DNA from: Polyrhizophydium stewartii
Lineage: Eukaryota; Chytridiomycota; Chytridiomycetes; Rhizophydiales
Direction: 5' to 3'
DNA: 30,548 bases
NCBI GenBank assembly: GCA_027604665.1
Contig: JADGIZ010000073.1
Coordinates: forward strand, 1-30,548
The translations under genes were made by a program, and so were the position numbers. This document shows positions 1-9,383 of this stretch, piece by piece (the stretch's first letter is position 1; every line of letters begins with the position of its first letter). The notes under the pieces were generated by a model. It was not told the DNA's origin and searched no databases. It was given only the letters and a program-made list of their open reading frames with translations.

Positions 1-46
1 AGCCCATGCTGAACCTGCCGCCCGCCTGCCCGCCGCCTCCATCCAG

Positions 47-2012
47 GGTCATCGACGGCCTGCCCGCCGCGCAGCTGTACGAGGACCGCTCGACCAACGA
101 GACCTTCTACAACGCCGGCTTCGAGTTTGGCGAGGTCACCAGCGACGACCGCGCCATCATCAACAACCACTACAACATCGTCATCCACTACCACAGCAAG
201 GAGGGCAAGGCGCGCGTTGTCGGCGTGCTCGTGCAGCCGGCCAGCGCGACCCGCGCCGTGCAGGACAACAACTGCGCCATCACGAGCCTCTCGCCGCCGC
301 TGGTGCTCGAGGAGGGCCAGGACAACAAGGTCACGTACACCTACAGCGTCTACTGGGTGGTGCGTTGGCTCGCGGCCAGAGGCCACCGCCCCGCGCCCGC
401 TGACGGCATGCTCGCGCGCGCATACCCGCCCGTCTCTCGCACAGCCCGACCCCGTGTCGTGGGGCACGCGCTGGGACCACTACCTGCACGTGTTTGACCC
501 GCAGATCCACTGGTTCAGGTGCGGCACGCCTTCGCGCGCTGCCCGCTGCGTGCGAAGTGTCTCCGCCGGCTGACCGCGCCGTCCGCGCTGCGCAGCATCA
601 TCAACTCGATCGTCATTGTGCTCATCCTCGCGAGCATGGTCACCATGATCCTGCTGCGCACGCTGCACAAGGACATTGCCCGCTACAACGCCCTCGGCGA
701 CGAGGACGGCGCGCAGGAGGAGTTTGGCTGGAAGCTCGTGCACGCCGACGTCTTCCGCCCGCCCGCGTACCGCATGCTTCTCTCGGTTCTTGTCGGCAAC
801 GGCGCGCAGCTGCTCTACATGGGCGGCGTCACGCTGATCTTTGCCGTGCTCGGCTTCCTGTCGCCGTCCAGCCGCGGCGCACTCGGCACCATGGTCCTCG
901 TCTTCTACATCCTGTTCTCGGCCGTCGCTGGATACGTGTCTGCCGTGCTCTACAAGACCCTCCAGGGCGAGCACTGGCGCCAGAACGTCGTCCTCACCGC
1001 GCTGCTCGTGCCTGGGTGCGTGCTTGTGCATTCCTGCGTGTTGAAGGGGGGGGGGCGGCGCCAGGGGCGACGTCCCCGCTTTATTACGCATACCCCTGGG
1101 GCCTCGCGATGTGGCTTGTGCCTGCCTCGCGCGCAACCAAGCCACTGACAGCCGCTAACACTCTCCTCGCCAATCTGCGTGTGACAGCATCATCTTTGGT
1201 GTCTTGCTGGTCCTCAACTTCTTCCTGATTGCGCGCTCGTCGTCGTCGGCCGTGCCGTTCGGCACCCTCCTTGCCCTTGTTGCCATGTGGTTCCTCATCT
1301 CGATCCCGCTGTGCATCGCCGGCGCGTACTTTGGCTTCCGCCACCCGGGCTTCGACAACCCGTGCAAGACGAACCAGATCCCCCGCCAGATCCCGCCCCA
1401 GCCGACGTATCTCAACAGGTTCTACTCGGCGCTCATTGGCGGCATCCTGCCCTTTGGCGCCATCTTCATTGAGCTCTACTTCATCATGTCGTCGATTTGG
1501 TCGCACCGCATCTACTACATGTTCGGCTTCCTCTTCTTTGTCTTCATCATCCTTGCAGTCACATGCGCGCTCGTGTCGGTCCTGCTTGTTTACTTCCAGC
1601 TCTGTGCCGAGGTGCGGCTTGCTCCCTTGCATTGCGCCGAGTTGCGCGGCCCAACACGCGTCTGATCTGGCTCCCCAATGCTGACCGCTGCGTGCTCGGC
1701 AGGACTACATGTGGTCGTGGCGCGCCTTCATGACCTCGGGCGCCAGCGGCTTCTACGTCTTCCTTTACTCGATCATCTTCGCCGTCCGCCGCCTGCGTGA
1801 GTTCTGGCTGTCCCGCCGCCGCCTTCGCTTCCATCCGGCTGCTTTGCGCTGACACGACGCACTCAGATCTCGTGGACGCGTCGTCGGGTATCCTGTACTT
1901 CAGCTGGTCGATTGTCATCTCGCTGCTCTTCACCATCTTCACGGGATCCATCGGCTACGCGTCGGCCTTCTTCTTTGTGCGCACCATCTACAGCGCCATC
2001 AAGGTCGACTGA
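47..2012 (+). CDS. TM9SF: Transmembrane 9 superfamily (EMP70-type) protein, 5' end missing
   Basis: Multispanning Golgi/endosomal membrane protein of the TM9SF (nonaspanin) family. The window opens inside an intron ending at 46. Exons: 47-359, 445-518, 596-1015, 1188-1611, 1703-1796, 1867-2012. The first exon encodes the end of the lumenal domain ([14 protein letters not shown]), followed by the family signature [20 protein letters not shown]. Then comes a series of hydrophobic helices, including [18 protein letters not shown] and a conserved final helix. The protein ends in AIKVD, a C-terminal KxD motif known in this family as a COPI-binding Golgi-retention signal. All junctions keep frame; the incoming phase (last base of a codon, preceded by TG) would restore the family's RWVID tryptophan. 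It is convergent with the next gene. The subfamily (TM9SF2/4-like) is not resolved, and the N-terminal part with its signal peptide lies outside. Confidence 0.95.
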
Positions 2013-2439
2013 GCGGATTACTCGGCTGGCCATGCAGGCACATGGCCCATGTGCGCCTGCTGGCCGTTGCTCTCCCACCCCTCCCCCTTCTCCCCCGAAA
2101 TCACGCGCCATCTGGCACCTTCCAAGCCGCCCTCGCACTCGAGCACACATCCCAATCAAAAAAACTCTTCGCAGCAGCCGACGTGCGTGGTTCGAGATGA
2201 GCGGCAAAGCAGCCGCGATGCATTTGAGCGTCGGAGGGTCCGCGCCAAGATATGATGATGCGTTGGTGGTGGTGGTGGCGGCGGCGAGTGCAATTGGCGC
2301 GTCCGCAAGCTGGCGTGAGTGCGGCGCATGCAAACAGAAAGAGTGTATATGTGTGCAGGAATGGGAAGAGGAGAAGGCATGGCCATCGGCGAGAATAACC
2401 TCCGATGGCCATGCCAAAATAGGACGGAATCAAGAGGCG
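2013..2439. other. Convergent intergenic region, no gene seen
   Basis: This 427-bp stretch lies between the stop codons of the TM9SF gene and the MDM31-like gene, so it should hold both 3' untranslated regions. It contains a short GGT/GGC trinucleotide run near 2265-2285 and an A-rich patch near 2158. The open frames across it show no recognisable protein and do not follow the exon-intron signals of the flanking genes. I see no tRNA-like structure. Confidence 0.6.
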
Positions 2440-5092
2440 TCACACGGCGGCGGCCGGAATCCAAGGGCTCTTGGTGCCGCGAACATATTCGGACAGGGCA
2501 ACGAGGCTGCGGCTCATGGCCTGCACGCTCCAGAGCCCGATGCGCTTGAGCTGCCTCGCGCGCTCGCGCTCGTCCGTCACGACGCGGACCAGCGCGCGGC
2601 CCGTCTCCTCAGAGAGTACGTCGACGAGGCCGGCCGCATAAATATCCCACGCGCCGTTGAAGTTGTTCTGCAACAAAAGCCAGCAGCAAGAGAGCGCACG
2701 TCAGCACGCAAGCCTGTGCACAGCATCAAGCCGGTCGATCTGCAGGCGCGGGCGCACCACGTCCATCTTGGCGCTCGACGCCAGTGGCAGCGACGTGCGG
2801 TTGGCGTTCATATACGCAACAACGGGACGGATCAGCGCGTTGCTCATATATGACAAGTGCGGGTTGAGGATAGGCACCGATGCCTTGAGGTCGTTCAGCT
2901 TGACGCGCCAGTGGATCACCACGTCCCTGTGCGCCTGGCTCGGCGGGTGCGCGTGCTCGTGATGCCGCGACACGGCACTCGCAAGCTCGTCCTCCTGCTC
3001 CTCAAAGCCCTGCTCGCCCATCGGCCCGCGGTCGGCGCCGTCAGGCGACGGGCCTCGCGCCGGCAGCTCGCCCTTGTCGGCGTCGCGCAGGCTGTACTGC
3101 GTGCCGTAGTGCCGCACGCCCTTGAGCCCCGGCAGGCGCAGCTTGGACAACAGCGAGTCGCTCTCTACGCCTTTCACAGCTGCGCCGCGGCGGTCCGCGG
3201 GGCCTGAGATGGCGCCTTCGAGCTTGTCAATCGCCACCTCGCGGATGCCGTCAAGCTCGTCAAGCAGCTTGTCAAAGACGTCGTCCTCGTTGGGCTGGCG
3301 GGGGATGAGCAGGTGCAGATCGAGGTCGACGGTGCCGCGCGTCAGCCAGGTGATTGGGCCCGTGGCGCCAAGCTTAAGGTGGTCAATGGGCAGTGCGTTC
3401 ATCTTGAGGTGGGACTGCAGGCAGCAGAAGCGCGGCGAGCCGAGTCAGCGAACACCAAAGCGAGCAGCGATCCATGGAGCGACACCGACCACTTTGGCGT
3501 AGTTGCCAGGGCTGTCGCGGAAAACATCGAGCGACTGCGAGCGGTGGACGCTGAACAGGCAGTTGTCGAACATGCCGACGATCGAGTCGGCACACATGAT
3601 ATCGTAGAGCAGCCACTGCTTGCGGAACAGCGGCAGCTCGGCGCCAAAGATTGAGATCGAGTACGGTCGAAAGTCCTGGTTGCAAACGGTCACGAGCAAG
3701 TCCTCGACGACAAACGAGTCCATCTCAAAGTCGCCAAACTCTGGTGCACGGCGCGTCGGCACCCAGTCCGGGTCGAACTGGATATGGCGGCGATCGACCA
3801 TGCCGCGGACGCCCTTGATCTTGGCGGCTTTGATGGGGCCACGGCCTTTGGAGCAGACAAGTCAGACATCAGCCACTCGCACCACAAGGATTGCACCAGA
3901 CTCGAGACGCACCGTCGAGTAACCGCCACAGCGAAAGCGTGATCTCGATGCTGTCCATGGTCAGGTCCCAGTATGTCCAGTTGACGTCCACCTCGCCGGG
4001 AACCAAATCGCCGAGCCCCTTGGCAAGCTTTTGCTTGCGCACAATCTCGGTCCACGTGTCGCCGTTGAGCAGCACGGACACGTTCTCGAGGCAGATGGTG
4101 CCGTCACGCCAGTGCGGGACAACGGCCGAGCCGACCTTGATGTTGAATCCTGTCGCCCGGGTGAGGTAGTCGCTGAGTAGCCGCATGACCTTGTCTGATC
4201 GGACAGGCAGGCGGCCAGGGAGGAGTGGAACGTATCAGTAAGACAGCGCATTGTGAATACTGCGCAGGCGCATGCGCTGGGCACCTTGGAAATTCAAGTA
4301 GTTGAGGATCACGAGCACCACCGACACAAACGCAGTTGTGCGAGCGAGCACAAACAGCGTGTTGCCCACAAAGATCCACGAGAACAGCGCGACAACGTCG
4401 TCCATCTTCATGGGCCGGACCTGGCCCATTAGGAAGAGGCGTATGCGCAGCATCGTGCGGGGCAGCACGCCGTCGACGTTGTTGATCAGGGCCTGCCGGG
4501 CGAGCCGGAACGCCTTCTCGGCCTCCTTTGGCGAGATGCGCGGGTCATGCTGCATCGACGATAAGAGGCGGCTGCGTGCCCCGGGGATCGAGCGCGCGCC
4601 CGCACGCACACCCGCCAGCAGGCCCGTGCGGATTCGCGCAGCGGCTGCCGTCGCAAGCTGCGCCGTGCGCATGCGTGCCCAGACCCCCGCCCGCACACGC
4701 ATCCCGGCCGCAGCCGCCGAGGCGGTCCACCGCAGCGCAGGCGGTGCCTGGAGGCGCAGGCGGGCCGCAAAAGTCGCCGAAAGTCCGGTGGCTGCCGCTG
4801 CCGCCGCCACGCCTGCCGTGCGGGCAGCGTGGGGCGGCAGCGCCATGCGCGCAAGCCGTGCGACGTCCTGGCCTCTGGGGGTATCCGCGGCAGGGATCGG
4901 CCCGTCGCCGCTGCCGCCCGCCGCGGCTCGCGCGGTGCGGTGCGGCCCGCGCTGTGGTGACGAGCGGCACAGGTTCACTGATCCCGTGGCTGCGTCGATG
5001 TGGGTGCCTGCGCAGAGCGCAGCGTGCATGCGCGGCCTGCCCAGGCCGCCGCCGCACGCCGGCGCCAGTCCCATCGGATGGTGCTGCCTCAT
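2440..5092 (-). CDS. MDM31: Mitochondrial inner-membrane protein of the MDM31/MDM32 family
   Basis: Fungal mitochondrial distribution and morphology protein, acting in the inner membrane in organelle shape, inheritance and lipid homeostasis (family knowledge). Five exons, 787 aa: 5092-4285, 4194-3913, 3845-3493, 3414-2722, 2667-2440. The N-terminus (first ~170 aa) is rich in Arg and Ala with almost no acid, like a mitochondrial presequence. A membrane segment lies near residues 230-265 (ALFSWIFVGNTLFVLAR). Family-typical blocks follow: VVPHWRDGTICLENVSV, KIKGVRGMVDRRHIQFDP, ELPLFRKQWLLYDIMCADS and LPIDHLKLGATGPITWLTRG. The start is uncertain: ATG 5092 is the most upstream, while ATG 4846 also opens a presequence-like stretch. 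The donor at 3492 (GTGGTC) is weak. MDM31 and MDM32 are paralogues; I cannot say which this is. Confidence 0.9.
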
Positions 5093-5378
5093 TGCGCAAA
5101 GTCACATTTCCGGGCCTGGCTGGCTGACCGCGCGCGCGTCTCGCCACGCGCGGCGCGGAACCTGACTGCGGTGCGGTGTGGTGCAATGCGGTGCGGTGCG
5201 GCGCAATCGGGGGCTGCGGCCCATGCAGAGTCAAGGTAGCAGCGGCCGCGTGGGTCATACCGAGGTGAGATTGCTGCAGTGTCCGCTCGGTCACATCGCT
5301 GCCAACGCGCCGAGATTGGGTCTTCGCCACTTTCCTACCGAACCAAACGTACCAGCAACCGAGAAACAGCCGACGAGC
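5093..5378. promoter_or_regulatory. Divergent promoter region, MDM31-like / GPCR
   Basis: This 286-bp region lies between two divergent start codons and should carry the promoters and 5' UTRs of both genes. It contains a degenerate GCGGTGCGGTGTGGTGCAAT-type tandem repeat (about 5168-5207). The placement is by gene orientation only; I recognise no specific factor site. Confidence 0.5.
5168..5207. repeat. Degenerate GCGGT/GCAAT short tandem repeat
   Basis: Units of GCGGT and GTGCAAT/GCGCAAT recur several times within about 40 bp between the MDM31-like and GPCR start codons. The position would place it in the upstream region or 5' UTR of either gene. Confidence 0.55.
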
Positions 5379-6877
5379 ATGCCGCTCACAGCTGCGCAGC
5401 TCGACACTCTCGGCGTGATCACCAAGATCTCTTCGTCGCTGAGCCTCATTGGCTGCGCGTGCATAGTGATTGTCAGAGCGCCGCCTTTCAGTTAGAGTCT
5501 CTGGTAGCCGGAGGGATATCGGCGGCTTCGTCGGGGCGACTGACAATGCGCCACACGCACGGCGCCTTTACAGGAGTTTGCGAGGTCAAGGAGCTCCTTC
5601 AACAGCTTCATGGGCCGGATCATACTCGCCTTGTGTGCAACCGACGCACTCGACTGCAGTAAGCAGCGACACCGATCATTCCCCAAATAACGAGCCGAGT
5701 TTGCGCAAGGGTGCTGATGCCGATCTGGCGCTTCTCAAAGTCTTCAAATCCATTGGTCGCTGGGGTCTTGCCGCAGGAAATAGCTCGCTCCTGTGCCAGC
5801 TGCAGGCCGCCGCCATCCAGTACAGCATCCTCGAGTCCGCGCTCCTCATATGGGCACTCGCCATCAGCGCCGTGTACATCAGCGTTTTCCGCGGCTCGGC
5901 GGATGTGCTGCGCAGACTCGAGTGGCCAATGATTGCGACATGTGTATGCATCCCGATTCCGACCGCCATCGTGCCTATCTTCCTGACACCGATCAATGGA
6001 GTGCGAATGTTTGGAGATGCCGATCAGTGAGTGTGCCGAGATGAAAACCGTGGTTGATATCGACAGCGATCCGCTTGCAGACCATCAATTCGTGCTGACC
6101 ATGCCGCACGCGGGTCCGATGCATCGGCGGTGCGGATTGCTGCGTCGGCGTCTCTGCAACAGATGGTGCTGGATTGCCAAGCCATACGCCATCTACCAGA
6201 TATATCTGTGGTTTGTGTGGCTTTGGACAGTCATGGCATTCAACACCGCCGCGTTTTTGATCGCAAGATCAGTCATCTCGGCGCAACTCCAAGCCAACGC
6301 GCTCTTGTGCGTGCCGGCGTTGTCTGTCAGCCTTGACTGTCTTCACGGCTGACAGCGATCTGATGCAGACGGACCGAGTCGCCCGGCGACGCAGCACGTA
6401 GACTTCTCTTGAAGCGCATGCTCGCCTATCTTTTGAGCTTCGTCATTGCCTGGACGCCGTCAACAATCAACCGCCTCGTGCAGCTCACGCTTGGGACGTC
6501 TGTGTTCGAGCTCAGCGTTTGGCAGTCGATATTCTCGCCCATGCGCGGAATGGCCAACTGCATTGCGTATTTCTATGCATCGTGCGTGCACCTTTGCTCG
6601 CACTTGATTCGACTTCACTGGATGCTGACTGCCGAGCAGACCCCGCCCGCTGCCTCGGTTCCGCCGAGAACAGCAGTCCAGCAGCGCGAGCTCGTCAGAA
6701 AGCAATGTCAAACAGCAGCAGCAGCAGCCAGCGGCCAGCGTGGTCACCAAGATGCCGCGAAATCCGGCCAACACGGTCGACATCATGGCATCCGCGCCGA
6801 TGAGCCGCCTCAGCGGGACAGAGCTTGGCCAGCCCAGGTCGGGAGATGGCAGAGGACGCCCGGCTCGGCCAGAATGA
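5379..6877 (+). CDS. cAMP-receptor-like seven-transmembrane GPCR
   Basis: G-protein-coupled receptor of the Dictyostelium cAR-like class, expected in the plasma membrane; its ligand is unknown. Six exons, 352 aa: 5379-5471, 5574-5658, 5741-6026, 6163-6306, 6369-6581, 6640-6877. The seven helices can be read in order: TM1 (ITKISSSLSLIG), TM2 (FMGRIILALCATDALD), TM3 after a conserved Cys (LLCQLQAAAIQYSI), TM4 (MIATCVCIPIPTAIVPIFL), the loop motif QWCWIAKPYAIYQIY leading into TM5, a basic loop before TM6 (KRMLAYLLSFVIAWTPSTIN), and TM7 (IFSPMRGMANCIAYFYAS). Residues 275-352 form a polar Ser/Gln/Arg-rich cytoplasmic tail with a Gln run, resembling regulated receptor tails. All six exons stay in one frame. 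The donor of exon 1 (GTCAGA at 5472) is weak; GTGATT at 5466 is the alternative. Only 34 bp separate its stop from the RRP46 start. Confidence 0.87.
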
Positions 6878-6911
6878 ACCATGAAGCACAAAACCCGACT
6901 TGTCTGCGCGA

Positions 6912-7952
6912 ATGGATATCGACGACCCACACACTGCCGAGGCGGCAGCACCGGCACGCAGCCGTCCCGACAAGCGCGGAGCCACGCAGCTGCGCACGAT
7001 GGGCTGCGTGCTTGGCCCGCTCTCGCGCGCGGACGGCTCGGCCCGCTTCTCGTTTGGTGGGCGACTTTTGGTCCCCTCCTCCTCGTCGTCGTCGTCGACG
7101 CAACGAGCTCCACCGGCCGCATGGGCTTGTGCCGCCCGTCCCGCCTGCCCGCGCCCGTGCTGACGAAGCCTGCTCCTCAACAGGTGACTCCTCGGTGCTG
7201 TGCTCCGTGTACGGCCCCGCGCCGGTGCGCACGCGCGACGAGAAGCTCGACCAGGCGACCGTCAGCGTCGTCTTCAACCCCGTGTCTGGCGTCTCTGGTG
7301 AGGCCTCGCCGTCGGGCATCCCTCGGCCGCCCCAGCGCCGTGTGCTGAGCCCGAGACCTCAGGCACGCAGGAGCGGCTGTACGAGCGGTACATCCGCGAG
7401 GTTGTCGAGGCACTCGTGCTCTCGGCCATGCACCCGCGCACGGCCATCAACATCACCGCGCAAGTGCTTGCCAACGACGGATCGATCTTGGCCACGGCCA
7501 TGAATGCGGTCCTGCTCGCCCTCGTCGACGCCGGCGTGCCAATGCAGGCAACGTGTGCAGCCGCGCATGCGATCATCAACCGCGACGGCTCGCTGCTGCT
7601 TGACCCGGTTGCCCTCGAGGTCGAGGTCTGTTCTTGCGATGCTTGACGTGGACCAGATCTGCGACTGCGCTGCTGACTCGGCTGGACATGCAGGAGGGCC
7701 AATCGGCGCACACGTTTGTGTTTGACACGGCCGCCGACGGCATCCTCGCCGTGGACTCTGCGGGCCTGTTCACGCAGGAAGAGGTGCGCTCGCCGTGAAA
7801 GGCTTGCCTTGCATGGCGCTGGCGCTAACCCCCCCCCCACACACACACAGTTTGATGCATGCTTTGAGCTCACGAGCATGGCAGCCAAGACGGTGTTGGC
7901 CTTTATGCGCAAGGCGATAGAGCGCAAGATCATCAAGGAGCAGCAGTCTTAG
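6912..7952 (+). CDS. RRP46: Exosome complex subunit RRP46 (EXOSC5-like)
   Basis: RNase PH-like ring subunit of the RNA exosome, which processes and degrades RNA from the 3' end in nucleus and cytoplasm; in fungi and animals this subunit is structural rather than catalytic. Five exons, 237 aa: 6912-7056, 7184-7297, 7363-7625, 7694-7783, 7851-7952. Evidence: SRADGSARFSFGDSSVLCSVYGP-type N-terminal block (residues 38-60), the ERLYERYIREVVEALVLSAM helix, HPRTAINITAQVLANDGS, and NAVLLALVDAGVPM, in RNase PH order. The length is close to human EXOSC5 (235 aa). The exon-3 donor may be 7620 or 7626; both keep frame. The last intron ends in a C10 plus CA-repeat tract. The start follows the upstream GPCR stop by 34 bp, so its promoter probably lies inside the GPCR gene. 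Confidence 0.92.
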
Positions 7953-8069
7953 CGCCGCACACAATGGCGTGCGGTGCCATGCATCGCTGCGAGGGGCCAT
8001 TTGGCTCAGAAACAAAAGCCGGGCGGCGATGCAAACAAACAGCCAGGTTTTTATGGTGCCTCTCGCTGC

Positions 8070-9349
8070 TCAGTCGACCTTGAGCAGCATGTTGGTGCCG
8101 CTGGCCTTGGACGACGGCAGGTACGTAATGTTCTTTGCCGACGCGAGCGTGCCCGCAATCTCCTTGGACGCCTCGATGCGGCGGAGCTCCAGATGTGCCT
8201 GGCCGCTGCGCTTGTATGCGTCCGAGAGAAGCTTGGCGGCCTGCGACTCGCCCTCGGCGCGGATGATGCCAGCGAGCTTCTCCTGCTCGGCCTTCTCGAC
8301 GACGTAGCGCGCGCGCTCGGCTTCCTGCTGGGCTGCACGTTCAAACGGCAGTCGAGACCGCGTTTGTGGTGGTGGTGGTGGTGGTGGTTGCGGCGATGAG
8401 CGCAAGGTGTCAGAGCCACGATCGAATTCGGTCGGCGGTCAGTCGCGCGCGGGTGCCATCACGCACCAATGACCTTGAGCTCGACGGCGTCCGTGAACTC
8501 CTTGCCGAACGTGAGATGGGTCTGTGCACGCAGTCAGCGCCAGGTCTCGGGCGCAAGCCAGATTCGCCGCCAGCCGGATCCGCAGGCGCGGCTCACGATC
8601 GAGACATCCTCGAGCACAATGTTGAACTCGCGCGCGCGCTTGAGCAGCTCCTCGCGGATGCGGCCCGAGACCTGCGTTTCCACAAGAGGATGAGCGCATG
8701 TCAGCGCGACTCGGCAGTCCGGCGCAGCGCGGCCGAGGCGGCGGCGGCCGAGGCGACAGCGGCCGCTTTCACAGCCTGGCTGACTGGCTTTGGACTGCGG
8801 CCACGGCGCGCGGGGCAGCGTGCTGGCGGGCGGCACTCACCAGCTCACGCTGGGTGATCAGCTCGCCGGCGTCAAACTGCGCAACGATGGCCTTGAGCAC
8901 CTCGTTGCCGATCGAGGGCAGCACACGCTCGTCGTAGTCGAGGCCGAGGCTCTGGTAAATGTTCGGCAGGCGCTCGTAGTCCGGGCGATGCAGCACACGC
9001 AGCGACAGCGACACGGTCTGCATGTCCTTGGAGCCCGTGGTGGTCGAGATGCTGCGCGGGCGCGTGCGCACGTCGTACATGATGGCGCGCTGCAGCCAGG
9101 GCACCAGGAAGTGCGTGCCCTCGCCGACGGTGACCGGAAGCACACCGCGAAGGCGGTCGAAGATCACCACTCGCTGGCCGCCCTCGACTGCGCGGGCCGC
9201 AGGCGTCAGCACGCCGAGGCTGCCGTGCACGCAGTCTGCGGATCATGGATCGTGCACGCACCGTTGTACATGCTCGCCTGGCCAATGGAGACGACGGCGC
9301 CGAGCGGCAGCGCCCAGCGGGCAAGGGCCTCGAGGACGCGGGTCGACAT
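8070..9349 (-). CDS. PHB1: Prohibitin 1
   Basis: Mitochondrial inner-membrane scaffold protein that forms ring complexes with PHB2, stabilising membrane proteins, the m-AAA protease and cristae (family knowledge). Five exons, 275 aa: 9349-9262, 9187-8841, 8671-8597, 8521-8467, 8332-8070. The N-terminus has the membrane anchor ([19 protein letters not shown]), followed by the SPFH/band-7 core: [60 protein letters not shown] and [14 protein letters not shown]. The coiled-coil C-terminal region contains [20 protein letters not shown] and [15 protein letters not shown], ending in [12 protein letters not shown]. The length matches the family (about 272-287 aa). The start codon lies 34 bp from the divergent SPT16 start, so its 5' UTR must overlap SPT16 or be minimal. 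It converges with RRP46. Confidence 0.96.
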
Positions 9350-9383
9350 GGCGTTGGATGCGGAAAGCGTTTTTTGCCTCGAC
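9350..9383. promoter_or_regulatory. Minimal 34-bp divergent intergenic spacer, PHB1 / SPT16
   Basis: Only 34 bp separate the PHB1 start codon (complement of 9347-9349) from the SPT16 start that best fits homology (9384). The spacer contains a T6 run near 9370-9375. An upstream ATG at 9348, in frame with SPT16, overlaps the antisense PHB1 start codon. Both promoters must therefore reach into coding sequence. Confidence 0.6.

Noticed and set aside
6409..7503. One long frame joining GPCR TM6-TM7 to RRP46 as a fusion protein
   Set aside because: The frame passes through an intron at 6582-6639. With that intron removed, the GPCR ends at 6875-6877 and RRP46 lies in its own frame with its own start.
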